A stretch of DNA of 64,000 bases from Hydractinia symbiolongicarpus (taxonomy: Eukaryota; Cnidaria; Hydrozoa; Anthoathecata; Hydractiniidae), in NCBI RefSeq assembly GCF_029227915.1, contig NC_079879.1, positions 6,138,001-6,202,000 of the forward strand, written 5' to 3'. Shown in pieces: positions 22,953-36,282 of this stretch; position 1 is the first letter of the stretch, and each line of letters starts with the position of its first letter. The notes under the pieces are model-generated. The model was given only the letters and a program-made list of their open reading frames with translations. It was not told where the DNA came from and searched no databases. The position numbers and the translations under genes were made by a program.

Positions 22953-25900
22953 ACCACTTTCCCTTAGTCTTACCACAATGATCAGTTCGATAAAGACTTC
23001 TCTTCTATTCATTTTGTTGATAAATTCAAACATTTTTATAAAAAAAAGTTTTCAAAACACATCATTATGGAAAGTTGTTAAGATAATTTATTCTTCTTCT
23101 TCTCAGGGCAACAAAAATAGGCGTAGGTGAAAATGATGTTTATATTGCCATACTTGTGAAGCTCACAAATGCTAATATCAACCATCACGAAACTTGCGGT
23201 GAATCATATTTATATATGCTTAACATGAAGAATTAAACAAATATACAAAAAATTGTTACTGTTGTAAAATGACAATATTTATTAGTTTTACTTTTTTGCA
23301 AGATAAGAAGTTGTCAATACTAACATAATGTACGAGATCTTCTGAAATGTTTCGCATTTCACAATGCAACATAGTGTAGCATTAAAAATAAATTGATAAC
23401 CATATTTTTGCCGATTGTGTTATCCATAAAAAAAATGTGAAAAGAGACTTCACAACCGATGGGAGTTTTTAGAGGAACATATGGGAGTTTTTGCTAAATA
23501 AGGTAAAAAAGTTACTTTAATTATTTTTTAGCCAAATAATGCAGTAGGTTTCTACAAGATTGTGCATGTCGATATCAGGCTGTGCCTTTCTGTGGACATT
23601 TCATTTTTGCTCTTTTCTTTGACCAAGAATAATCCTTTTTTGATATTTTAGATAAGACTGTCAACTCAGATATTGATTTAAAATTGAAACATAAGACACA
23701 CCTTATTATGCAAAACTTTGAAAACTGGCCTTTCTGAGCCTTCTTATTGATGTGTTGCATTAGAAATATCTACCATGAACAATACTTCTTTCTTGTTTTC
23801 TTCTGGTGAATTATCTATGAAAATTTTGATTTACTCACAAGTTTGTTTTATCCTGTTTCTTTAACATTCACCATTTTTTACCTTCATATAATTTTTTGGC
23901 ACTCTCCTGTCTAAACTTTTTTAGAAATAATCAAAACGTTGTTTGTGAAAAAACAGTCTTGTAAAAGACTATCACTTATGGTTTCGCTTTGCGACGTTAA
24001 CATTTCTAGCAATCTGCTTTTCCTAATACTTTAAACTTTTTCCTGCGTCCCGAACCTCGGGTCTCACTCTTTAAGGTCCTTGGATCACAGGTCCAACTTT
24101 TCTGAAATGCCAATTCAAAATTTAAAATTTTTGGTCTTTGGATTACCCATGCATCTATTATAGCTAGTTTAGCTGTCTATTTTATGCTAGTTACTTTTCT
24201 TTTTTAAATGATCCGACTAATATGAAGTGCGATTGAGCATTAATACGCTGCATATTAGGTATAATAATTTTAAAGAAATAAATGTAGATTGTTTAACATT
24301 TACCAAAAGATACGCATTATAATTTAACTTGGAGGAAAGAATTTAGCTACTAGCTATATCATCAACACCATTTTTATTGCCGCCCTTGTTACGCAGGTTG
24401 TTCATTGCCTTAAAAATTATCATTGTCTTAGGATTCAATAAGAATGCTTTGTTTTTTAATTAATAAAAATACAGTATTAATGCATCTTGAACGGCCTACT
24501 ATAAACAAAGTATTTTTCAGTCATCAAGTCCAATCAACAAAACTTAAAGCTATGTGTTGGAAATCGTGTAGTTAGATCTAAGACATATCTGGTAACACTT
24601 GTTATATTTTTGACAGCTAGTTATATCAAATAAAACTGCAGAAACAATGTTGTGTTTTGTTCTGGATAGGAGCATGTAATTTGGCTAGCATCAACAAGTT
24701 ACTTTTTATCTTCTGTTAATCTTTAATTTCTTTCGTTTCTGCTTTGGTACAAGTGTATAAATATAAGACTCTCAATGCCATTATCTTTTGTTAACCTTTA
24801 TTTTCTTTGCATCGTTTCAGAGAATCGCAATGTTAATATATATAAAAACGTAAAAACGACATTTGTTTAACAAGGAAAACACTTATATTAGCAACTGGTG
24901 TAAGCACAGTACATGATGGTTGTGGGTAATATTTTTGAAAGAAAGCTGACAAAGAATAAGAAAATTTCTTTGGAATGTAATGTTTAGTAAAACTAACAAA
25001 AGTAATTGTATTACTAATACCGTTGCATACATAACTAGTTACAGCCTTAAGAAAATTTGAAACCGTACATTTTTAAAAGAATGGTTTGTGTAAATTTAAC
25101 TATTAGTTAGTAACATCCAAGAAAAGTATCTGGTTTTATCTGAGTGTCATTTGTGTAGATTTAATTCTTTGATATGGAGTGAATGTTATCAAGAAATGTG
25201 AAAAACAATGTTCTTATTGTTGTTGTTTATTTTTTAGAAAGTTATCTTAAAGCTAAACCCGTTTTTTGAACTCGTGAAAGCTTTTATGACGCAAAGAAAC
25301 ACTAGTCAGTCTTGGTGGTGACAAGTTAATTTGCTTTTTAATAGAAATTTTTCAGCTAAACTTCTTGGTGTTGTCCTAAAAGATGGTATGCTTGTCCCAG
25401 GTATATTCACTTCTAGCATTTCCCAGGAATAAGTGTTTCGCATATCTCCTGACTATTGCATTGATCAGGGCTAAATGGATGGTACCTTAAAAGTACTTAA
25501 CCCTTGCACATGTTGAACCTACGTGAGATATGGCAACTCCGAATTGGTACAAAAAATTCAGTCTTTGTTCTTGAAAATATACGCCATCTTTGTTTTCCTG
25601 TCTATCTGAATCACTTGGCACTAGTTTTAATTATAACAATGGGTTATAACGTTAGGAAGATTAGATTTTCCAGACTATTTTTTTATGACTATGTTTTTCT
25701 GTTTCAGAAAAAAATGGGTGATTAGTATTCTCTGTTGCTAAGCGATTTAATATAAAAACATTTAAAGTTTGGTAAGGCCAAATTCCGGTGAAGTTGTTAA
25801 TATCCAGATCGATAAGACTTTGCTTGTCAATCAGATGCCACACGTTGTAATTATCATTAGAAGGTGGGCATTTATATTTAAATACTTGCTAGCTAAGCGG

Positions 25901-26288
25901 AACATGTTTTTAGAATTATTTTTTACTAGAACAACACATTTCTCCATGACAACAAAACAACATTTTCTAGTTTAGGTATCATCTCCTTTTTATCAAACAA
26001 TTGTGAAACTATTTCTTTTTTAACGCGGAGGTAATACACAAAGCTGACCAAACAAATTTTGAAACGACACCACTCTCCCCCACGGTTTGTTATTGTATAA
26101 TAAACTAAAGAAATCTTTGTTAAACTTATCACGGAGAAGCGTTTATGAGAAGAGCTAATATTTAGTTCAGGTGATATTTCATATCAACAATGTCATAATT
26201 CTTCTTTTCAACAATGAACATCTAGGCAACGTCGTAAAAACGAGTAAAGGCAATTTGCCGCTCAAAAATTGATTCAAATAAATTGAAA
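22953..26288. other. Intergenic region, 5' of the ADAM gene
   Basis: AT-rich with no supported gene. The ADAM promoter and any 5' UTR exon should lie here, but I could not locate them. Small open frames (22891-23130 on the plus strand is antisense to ADAM exon 1; 23575-23760; 25504-25843) have no recognisable domains. Confidence 0.4.
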
Positions 26289-29093
26289 ATGGATTTGTCG
26301 AAGATTCTTACGGTAAGATTGCCTATCATTTTCATAACGCTATAAACTCGCTGAACTAAAAGTTGAAAAAGTCTCATAAAAATTTTCACGACTTCACCCA
26401 TATGGGAACCTTTTCGATAAGAATCGAAACTTAGAAATTAATATGTGAAGATAATAATTTAGGGATGCATTTAGTTTCAATGTTGCTGGTAATTTAATGT
26501 CAGTTCGTTTTTACGTAAAAAAACGCAGGTTATAAGAAACTAATAATATAAATGACTTATGATTTTAGAATATTTTTTACCAGAAAAAAAGAAAGCTTAG
26601 TTTTAGAAACATTAAAAAATTTTACTTTCTAGAATGCCATACTTTTACTTTCTAGAATGTTTATAACAAACACAAATTTTTTTGATAAGAAGAAGAAAAA
26701 TATTCTTATTATTAGAACAGAAATCAATAAGAAAAATAAAAAGAAATGACAACGAGAATTGAATTAAAATCTTGTTAAATTTTCGCGCGCTCTGGGGAGA
26801 GATAATTGTTTGATTTCCAATTCTTGTCCGTCCATCATTTTTGCAACCCTTAAAAAAACATAGACTTATCATAATTAATCTTATAACTTTTATTTTTCAA
26901 CAATTAATTTTGTTTTACACCCTGACTTTAATTTCTCGACAAGGCATTTTTATTACGTTTAACCTTGAAAACAGTTATAAAAGAATTTAGCTCTGTTTAG
27001 CTACTTCAAATGCCAAATTTAATCAAAAACTCCTGGTAGATTATTCTAGAAAAACACCTCAGGAACTTCCCTTGCTTATGTTATGTTATATTGCATTTAT
27101 TGCGAAAATTGTTAAAGTCCCTGAGCTTGTTAATGTCTGCACATTAGCAGGACTTCTTCAAAACTGCTACCATATACACATAAAAACTCCTTTTAATGCA
27201 GTATCAAATTAATTAAAAACACAAGTCAAAAAGCAATTAAAAATCTGCCCTTATGTTGAGTAACGAGTGCACCAATCCAAAATTCTTTCCCTCAACATTT
27301 TTTTTAGTTCACGAATTTTACATTGTCATCGATCAATACGAATCTCAAGTTACTAACATCATCTCCACAGGATCCATCTATAAAGTGTGTAACAATTCTA
27401 TAAGTCCGGAGTCTCTTTCTGATACTTACTTTGTAGTTTGTAAGACGTGATTTCCAAGCAATGGTAGAAGTCACTCCTTGTTTTCGACATTTAGAGAAAA
27501 ACTCTTCCTGTTGTATAGGAAACAACAAAATATTTCTCGTCAAAAAAGTTTTGACATGGATCGCATTTATAATCACACTTGACATATCCCTTTTTATCAT
27601 TTTTACAAAGAACAGGAGGAGGAGAAGGTGAAGGGGAAGAAGGAGCAACTCTTTGTCATACATATATGTGCATGTTTTATATGGACATTTTTTTTATGGA
27701 CAATATAGTTTTAATTTTTTTGTAAACTAAGCTAGCCTGCAACTTGATACCTCACTTGTGTCTACCATTTTGTGTTTTTCCCGGAAGAAACAGCTGATTC
27801 ACTTTTTACTTATACGCCTATATAATCACATATTACCTTTATAAAAAGATTAAAAAACATCTGATACCAGCTGTGATGTAATAAATTTCTTAGTGTAGAA
27901 ATAAACTTTTCTTTTTACAGTGCATATGCCGTATCCTTGTCTTAATTGCATATTGTCAAGTAAAGTCACAATACACAGCTTCAAAAGTACCGGCAACGAC
28001 TAGAATTACTCAAATTACACACACTGAAGCCAGAAGAACGTCTCTACTACGAAAGAAACAAATTAAGCAAAATATACAGAAACATAAAAAAACAGGATCC
28101 AAAATTACGGGACCGATAATAAAAGAGTTTCCACTACAACCGCTATTAGAAATAGGATTAACATCAAGTAAGTTATTCTTAATTTTTTTAAAAAACCTTC
28201 CCGGTGTAAATTGTTAAACGTTAAAGAGGATATAAGTATAACTAATTTCCGTTCTCATCAGGCTAACCTGAGAAATAAAATAAATTTTTCCTGTTAGAAG
28301 TGTAACCCTAAACTAAACTAAATATTTTAAAGTTGTTGACTTTTCTTCAGTGAAATATCAAAAGCTAATATTTGGGTTAATTTCCCCTTTTTTGTCCGAG
28401 AAGTTATCCCGTTATAATGTGTTTTACTGTATTGTAACTTAAATGTATATTTCAGTATATTTTGTATTTACATTTGTTAGAAAGAACACAAGAAGCGTTA
28501 ACTGTAGAAAAAATTACACAAATTTAAATATTACAGAAAGTTAACATTTTTTCCGACCTAGTTTGTAGAAAATAATGTACTTGGTATTGAACTCTCCTTC
28601 GGAACGTGATTTCGAAAGCTCTAAACAAAAGCTGGGATATAGTTTGTAGAAGCAGATGAAAGCTGTTACTAAGATATTCAACTCGCAACATTGTTACCGT
28701 CTGAATTTTACAAGAGGGCAATACGGGTTTTAAGGCATTCTGAGCTTAGCGTTCTTGACAACGGCCGATATGGAGCGGTATTGCCCGTCGTCAAGAAAAA
28801 CGATAGCCTAATTGTAAACAGGCACGAAAGAAAAAGTTTCAAGAAGCATTGTAAATGATTATATATCTAACTCCTACAGTACATTTATTTACAATATATT
28901 TTTTCCTGTTATTTTAGATGAAGCAAATAAGTTTATCCGATCCAACTACATCAAAGGTAAACCTTTGGAACAGCAGTATGAAAAAACTCGAGAAGCGGAC
29001 ATGATAGCCATCGAAAATAAAATTTTAAGAGACACCGAAAAAATTAGGAAGATGATAAACGCTGCTAAACAGAAAAAGAAAATCAGAAAATAA
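26289..29093 (+). CDS. Small secreted or membrane-anchored basic protein, three exons, unrecognised
   Basis: Exons 26289-26312, 27921-28167 and 28918-29093; predicted 148 aa. Each junction is canonical (ACG|GTAAGA, TTTTTACAG|TGC, CAA|GTAAGTT, TTTTAG|ATG) and the phases agree (0, then 1). The N-terminus reads MDLSKILTCICRILVLIAYC: a short charged start, then a hydrophobic core, as in a signal peptide or signal anchor. The rest is strongly basic, with RKKQIKQNIQKHKK in the middle, a more hydrophobic stretch (FPLQPLLEIGL), and a charged helical C-terminus (ENKILRDTEKIRKMINAAK) ending in KKKIRK. No family is recognised and there are no Cys beyond the leader. AATAAA overlaps the stop and recurs at 29244. 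Exons 2 and 3 lie inside an intron of the Ig gene on the other strand. Confidence 0.6.
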
Positions 29094-32000
29094 ATTCTAA
29101 TTTTTTTTGACTGTTATATTTTACCTTATTGTCTTTCCTGAAAAAAAAAGAGTTCCAGTTTGAAAAATACTTAAACTAGTTCAATAGCATATAATACCAT
29201 CATGCGTATATTGATATGATGACACGATTACAAAAGGACTTTAAATAAAAATAAATCGATAAAAGAATGATAAAATAACACTTATTGCGCAAGATAGGGA
29301 ACCAAGAAAGTGTCAAAAAGTCGCTGTTGCTAATTCAGAATTTCAGGTTACAGAAATACTACACGTGTCCATTGAGAGTTTGATGTTCGAAAACAATTTA
29401 AACCTAAATCTAGTGCATTTACTATGCTGTTGCAATTTCGAATTCGACATGACTGCCAAAAGCATAAAATGATAAAGTAATTAGCTTTCCAAAAGTTGAA
29501 TTGCCATTGGACAAGACCTAGATGGTTCTTGGTTGGTATCGCAGAGTAGCTTAACCTCTTTCTACAACATGCGGAGCACTTTTTATAACCTAGTTTTCAG
29601 ATGTTTTAACCCAATTATCGTCCACCATACCTCAATTTAGGATTTACAGTCACATCTCCATAAAGCAGACATCATCCAGGGCGGACACCTTTATAATTCG
29701 GACAGTTTGTATTCTTAAAGAATCTATTAAAAACGCTATTTTCTCAACGTAGACACCTTCAGGAGGTTCCACTATAGTTCTGATTCGGTTACGTATACTA
29801 ATTTCACATCGGTGCGCAGAGAAAAAGGTCATGGTCAATACAGAAATAATCTCAAACTTAAAGCTGTCTTTTTTTAAAATTCAGGACATTTTTTATCGAA
29901 TGACAATACCAGAGTTCAAATACGGGGTCTATTAAAAGAGATTGCACAAATATTTATTGTTAACAGTGTTAATGCTTAAATGTTTAATGTTAATAATAAA
30001 GCCGTAAGCTGTGCTACACATTCAGGTGGAGTAGATATATGCATTACGAAGTAATAAAAAGGAATTTTTATTCTTATATCCAAAAAATTTACACAAAGTT
30101 TGAAAAATATTTACAGAACATATTTACAATTAGATCATATCTTGCAAACAAGAGAATTTTGCATTGCTTTCGTGTTATGAGCAATCGTCGCCATACAGTG
30201 AAAAAGTCAGATCAATTGAAATGATCGGAATTACTTATTATTGCAATGATTAGCTTTCTCATAAGTTTAATTGATTACATATTCGCCTATGAAACTAGAA
30301 ACAAAGCTATTTAGCTTATGTCACTGATGCAAACAGGTTAAATTTATTCAATCTGTCCAGTTGTAACATATGGTTTATTTTCAAAAACATCTGTTGATGC
30401 TGAAGTTAAAACAGCATTCTATTTTTATTTACGATTGTCAAAACATCAACAATTGCCCACGTTAATAATGACTCTTTATTATTGCTGACTAAGCATGAAT
30501 ATCGACCAGCATTTTGAAGTGTCACTTTATGGAGATGAAGTTTTGATCCTCTCTAGAACGAAAAAGAATCATTTAAACGTGTTTCTTTTATATTTACCCT
30601 AAAGCAGCGAGTTTCACCAAGAGTTAAGCAATTGAAGAGGATAGAAACATGACTAGCCGCCATTCTGCACAGTAATACTAGCAATTGTGTTCTTGCATTA
30701 ACAGCCCTTCTAACTGCTCACCCTGTGGGTTTCGACCAGTGTAAATTCTCTTATCGCTCTATTTTATTTCAATTATTCTTTCGCACTGGTGAAAATTGCA
30801 CAGCGATGAATTTTCTCCTCCTGTCGTGCAATTTTAGTGCGATAGACAAAGCGACAGTTATCAAAAGGTTTTAATAATTTGTATTCTGGAAATGCTGCAG
30901 GTTGAATCGAAAGAATTGTACAAATTTTATAAAAATGTTGCCGTATCACAATTTTCACGTGTAGAAATAAAGCAGAAAAATTTTTTTGGAAACCCCTTAA
31001 TTGTTTTCAACTTTCTTTTATTACTTAATTGGTTGAGAAAATGTTTTTTACGGTTCCTTCATATGAGGCGGAGCTTTTAAAAGACGAGACGAACTTAAAA
31101 AACAGATAAGGTGTAAGAACAAGATTAACCTAAGCACGCTTCTTTTTCGCTCTCTTTTTCTATAGATTTGCCAAACACATTTAAATTGAGCTTTTCAACA
31201 TCTATTTTCTTCTTCTTCTAATTAATTATATTTTAATTATAGACTTACAAACTTTTTTTTCACTTCAGCTGTATTTAAAAAATTGTATTGGCTTATTCAG
31301 CGTAGAATTCCTGGAATTATGAGCGATGTGAGAGCGATTTGAGAATTTGCACTGGTGGAGATTTAACACAAAAACACACTGTCATTTTTTTGCAGAAATC
31401 GCTGTCATATTGTTTGAAAACGTTCAATAATTTTGTTTTTTAAATCAGCCAATTTGCTGATAGAATGCATATCAGTTTTAAACCATATTTCTGATTAAAA
31501 AACTAAAACGATGATATGAATAGATAAAGTGAACAAGAAATAGTGCTTCACTAGATTTTTTAAGCCAACAAAATTGAGTTCTGCTTAGTTAACACGGAGT
31601 TTTGTTCTATTATTTTACTAAATTTATTTTTAACACATTGCTTTACTTTAATGCGTAACCTACAATGTGAGTATGCAAAAATTCGTTAATTACCTCATTG
31701 GACAAGCATCTACTATTCTTGAACCATTTAAATTGTAAGTTTTTGCCAGTAGCTTTACACATCAGGCACACATCATCACCTAGTTCGACTACGCAGGATT
31801 TTGGATGCTCTTCGATTTTTGGAACTAAAGCGTTGAAAAACAGTGCTCACAAACAAAAGAACAAAAGCAGCAAAAATAATAACAACAACAACAATAACAA
31901 CAATAGCAACATCAACAACACAAACAAACAAACAATCAACAACACAAACAAAAAAACAAAAACAAAAACCAACAACAAACAACAAACAACAACAAAACAA

Positions 32001-33445
32001 AACAATAACCGTCAAAAAGTATGAACAACAAGAAAGTATTTTGTAAAAAAAAGAACATTACAAAAATGAAAAAAGACGGAAAAAAGCATTTCTATATTGT
32101 AGCAGTACCTTCGCTTAGCAATGTTGGCATTTTAAGTACCACCTTGTATAAGTGCGATATTTGTTCTACTTTTTAACTGAATTTCTTTCTCTTCTTTCGT
32201 TTTCCTTTGCTATTTTTACAGTTAAAATTTTTCTCCGCTTGAAATGTTCTTGATCGTCCAAACTTAAAGGTCAATTAATTTCAAGTTTTTTTGTTGATCT
32301 TTTTAAATCTTTTTCTTTTGAAAACTCGCGTGTTTACACGCTTCGCTTTACACGATACTTTATAATTATAGTCGCATAAACATTTTACAGATTCAAATAT
32401 TGCCGCTGATATCAGCGAAATACGGGGGTAATAAATTAGTTATTTAGAAAAGAGGGGTTTTATTAACCATTTCCAATTTATAATTATACATTCTTTGAAG
32501 ATAATAATCTATTAATATAGTAAAAAAATACAATATTTTTTTTAAATAATTGTTGTGTTATAATGGCAAGATGTTTTTCACTACGCTTGAGCAACCCCCT
32601 GAAATACTCCAAACCTATTTTCTCTATTTTTTGCTGAACATGCGCCGTTTGTTCTTGCGCAATAACCGCATTACCTTGGTATGAGAAACATGAGTATAAA
32701 CATTGTTTGTGCATTGTTTACTGAAGTTCGTAAGCTTGTTCGAACATTTTACCTAAACGTTTAAGAATTAGGATGTTTTAAATGTAAAACCAACGAAGCG
32801 CGAACAATGTATTGCACACTGCAATGTTCCCTTCTAAATATACGCGTACATGTATTTATAGATTATCGCAGAATCACGTTTATAGGTAAAGGATAGGGTA
32901 ACCCACCCCTTAATCTGTTTTTGAAAAAAAAAATTGTTTAAAGGCAGAGTTACACTATTAGTGCGATATTAATAGAAATCATTGAAATTTGGTGGATATT
33001 TTAAACAAGTGAAAACAACGGTTGGCAACGGTTTGAGTGTCCAGTACACCAACTATCAAGTCTTCTGTATTGAGCTACTAGTTTACAGCAGAATATATAT
33101 ATATATGTTACGAATTGTTTTTTACAATTATTATAAAACGCTTAATTAATGTATTCTGTTTGTATTTCCGAATCACGAGATAACCGATAGTATTTCAGAG
33201 GCTCATTTGAGTCTGTTGAGTTATAATTATTAAAACACAACGCTGAGAAAAAAAATTATTTAACCGTACCTTTTCTGGTTTATTAGAACCTTTTTACCCA
33301 GAATAGTTAAAATAACAACATTAACCTTGATTTCCTTTAGATTGCGGCTTTACTTACTTCTGAGAACAGCAATTATGTTTATTTTCTTCCCGGCAAGTGC
33401 TCGTCACCATTCCCCTCCGACATGAAAAAGGCTGATAAAGTTTGT
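27491..33445 (-). CDS. Immunoglobulin-domain protein (partial model, 5' end missing)
   Basis: The secure core is one I-set Ig domain over two exons. 31694-31824 has CLMCKATG then FKWF, the B-strand Cys and core Trp. 30433-30552 has LHLHKVTLQNAGRYSCLVSNN, the L-x-V, G-x-Y-x-C block. Their splice sites and phase (0) agree. The Ig most resembles those of FGFR-like receptors, but no kinase exon is seen. Proposed extra exons with fitting phases are 33358-33445 and 32675-32720 (a Cys-rich segment, FSCRRG then NCCSQNKQC), 32109-32142 (12 codons), and a last exon 27491-27589 (KCDYKCDPC, then a stop). The last exon follows a long pyrimidine tract. These flanking exons are less certain. Left of 27491 another frame (27297-27480, EEFFSKCRKQGVTS) could be an alternative end. 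A secreted Ig plus Cys-rich protein is the simplest reading. No signal peptide was found. Confidence 0.5.
28751..28797. repeat. Short inverted repeat
   Basis: TTCTTGACAACGG and CCGTCGTCAAGAA arms flank a spacer of about 20 bases. It lies in the intron between exons 2 and 3 of the small basic-protein gene. Role unknown. Confidence 0.5.
31872..32020. repeat. CAA/ACA-rich simple repeat
   Basis: Low-complexity AACAACAACAAT-type tract. Asn/Thr-rich open frames across it on the plus strand are repeat artefacts. It lies just right of an Ig-gene exon. Confidence 0.85.
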
Positions 33446-36280
33446 CTGTAGTGAATAAACTTTCGTTAGTTGCCGTTTTTGAAAGTCTCGCAACACAAAG
33501 TTTTGAGGAAAAGGTCGGATTAAATTTTGTAAGGAAGATTCCCACATACATTATTGGGATCTCCCTTACAAGCTCTTTATGCATACATAAAGAGCTAGTT
33601 ATTGTAGAATTAAGTTTTACACCTTGCGAGCTGTTGTTTTATAAAAAAATTTAAGGACAGCGAATGCATGCAATATACCGAAATGACTGATTTCGGTTAA
33701 TTTAGAGTTTGTTATTTGATTAGAGAGAAATCTAATAAAACAAAGCAAAAAACACAAATATATAACACATTATAAATTTAAGGAAAAGAATGTTTTATTG
33801 GTGAACTAACTCGTGTTTTTAATTCTGCGATGATAATCCAAGAGTTAGCACAAAACAATGGTAATTTCAATGATCCTGAGAGATATGTTTTACTTTTATT
33901 CGACGAAATGAAGATCCAGGAAATTTAATGTGTGATAAACATACCGTTGAAATTATAGGTTTTGTTGACCAAATTTGCCACTTTACAAAATGTTTAAGAA
34001 CTTTCATCTCAAGTACTTGTATGGCTTACCAAAAGTTGTTAATCCACTGTCTTACAATTTGCAGTTGCGACAACTGGTTCCTCACTTCTCAAATATTTTG
34101 GAGAGCTGTGTGACCTTGAAGGTATGAATTTGAAATTCTTTGCAGCTACTGCTGATGGTGCTTTAAAATCTATTTTTTTAGAACGCACAGGTAAAAGACG
34201 TCAGTTATTGCACAAAAAAATGTTTTTAATAAAAAAGAACGATTTATTTACTTTTTTGCAGGCACACCATATCTCATCAGAACAACTAGAAACTGTCTTT
34301 TAAAATCTTGTTCAGGTAGAGCAACAAGATTTTTGTGGAATAATGGATGTTTTATTCTTTGGTAACACATAGTTCCATATTTTACTAATTCAGCTTATTA
34401 GCACCTGAATTTTACAATATTTAGGTGTTTAAAACTTATACTCGCTTAAAATTTTTTGAAAATGTCGATGGTTGATGTTTGGATAACAGCTATTCTAAAA
34501 AAGAGAACATTTGAAAAATGAGAAAACAATTTTATTACAAGCTGAAACAGGTTGTATTCAAATACTGTCTCTTTATAAGACAATGCTTTTTAGCAAAAGG
34601 AAACAATGTTCAGTGATTGATGTCCAAAATTGCCACACTAATCAGCTATACGCCTTAAGGTTTAAGACATACATACATACTACCTTATCAATGAAAGACA
34701 ATGTGGAATGTGATATTGTACTTTTAACGTTTTAAATTTTAATTATGTAAAACTGCTACATCTTATCGTCTGGAAGGTTAATATACATACATGCATACTT
34801 CAGGTATATAGCTGACAACCATGGCAAGCTTGGTAAGACGTCCCTCTAACCAAGTTTAGAGCATGTAAAATATTAAGGCATAAATCCCATAAAATTTATA
34901 GCACATAGTTAGGCTTCCAACGCCAAGGTTCCATATGGGAGCTTAGATTAATTTTTTTTACTTTTTTAAATGCTTGGAAAATGCATTTCTAAAAAGAGAA
35001 CGTTTTAACATCACCATACATTGTTACATTGTTTTAGCAAATAAACCCTTGTCAGAATCATGTGAAATATTTTTCCAAATTGGATTTACTAAATTTTTTG
35101 TTGATGTCAAATGTTGCTTGAATAGAGAATATATTTCATAACAGGAATACAGGAGAGTTCTCCCAAAACAGGAGTCTTCTATACAAAAAGGGAGGGTTGG
35201 AACATATATATACTTAGAAAAAAAATCCGAAATTTTGACTTTTATTAAACAGGAGGCGCTTAAGTGAGCATTGACGCAAAATCCCTTTTTTAAACCTTTG
35301 ATTCGCAAAAATTTATGATGCATTAATTGGTGTCTTTAAGGCTGCTATCAAATATATGTATATTTGCATCCTCCAATCAACTCGCTTGAGATTAATAAAA
35401 ACCTGAGTCCACATGTCAGTGAAAAAAACCAGAAAGAAATTCCAATCCAAATGCAATTTTCTCACAAAATTTATCTTTATTTTAGATGCAGTGATAATCT
35501 TTATGTCTGTCGAATCACATTTAACATAGTAAAATGATATAGCCCGGTGCTAGGATAATATGGCCGCCATCTTTCCTATAAAATGTCCGGCAAAAATCTG
35601 ACTGACTGACCAAGCAACTTATTTTGCAGAGCTTCAGGATGCAAACATAAAAATTTTTTCATGGCAGCCTAATGTGTCCTGGAAAATAATAGCATGTGCC
35701 AGATTAACAGGTCATCCTTTTCTAGCAAGTCCAGTCATTTTGTACTGCCTAATTAAACTGTTCCGTCTAGCTCTTATTACAGGCTATTTTCCCTGACTGT
35801 ACCATGTGGCTAGTGTAAACATACAATTAATTATTCTCTCCTAAGTTTAAGGGGTATAATATAGCGTTCAAAAGTGTCATCAGAGACTGCACTAAAAGAC
35901 TTATAAAATCAACATACCCGATGTCGTCGACAAGCAAAGAATTGTAACGCAGTTTATCAGTTTTAATATATCAATGACACAACAACAGGTTCAGATTTAA
36001 TGCAAAGGCACTTAGCTACCTGAAAGTTTTTGCTCATCTGAGATGCTTTAGAATCAGAAATTCTGTATTCCAACTTTCCGTTCTCTTTATACAGCTTTCC
36101 CGCAATGAATTGTGGTAGTTGTATTCAACTTTTCGCGAAAAAACATAAACATGGCTGGCGCAGTAGGAGAAAACTAAAGTATGCAGCATGAACAAATTTT
36201 AAATTCCACCGCTATAAACAGTTTTTTGAAAGCTCAAAAAACTTTCTTATGGTAGCACATCAAGAAATAAGAATGGAAAT
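33446..36280. other. AT-rich region without a supported gene
   Basis: The 5' exons of the Ig gene may lie here but I could not identify them. There is a small perfect hairpin at 33572-33597 (AGCTCTTTATG and its complement). A dispersed repeat near 33650-33740 resembles 51055-51140. CATA microsatellites occur near 34670-34690 and 34785-34800. Confidence 0.4.
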
Positions 36281-36282
36281 CC

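Noticed and set aside
31698-32046. Asn/Thr-rich open frames
   Set aside because: Produced by the CAA/ACA simple repeat, and antisense to an Ig-gene exon.
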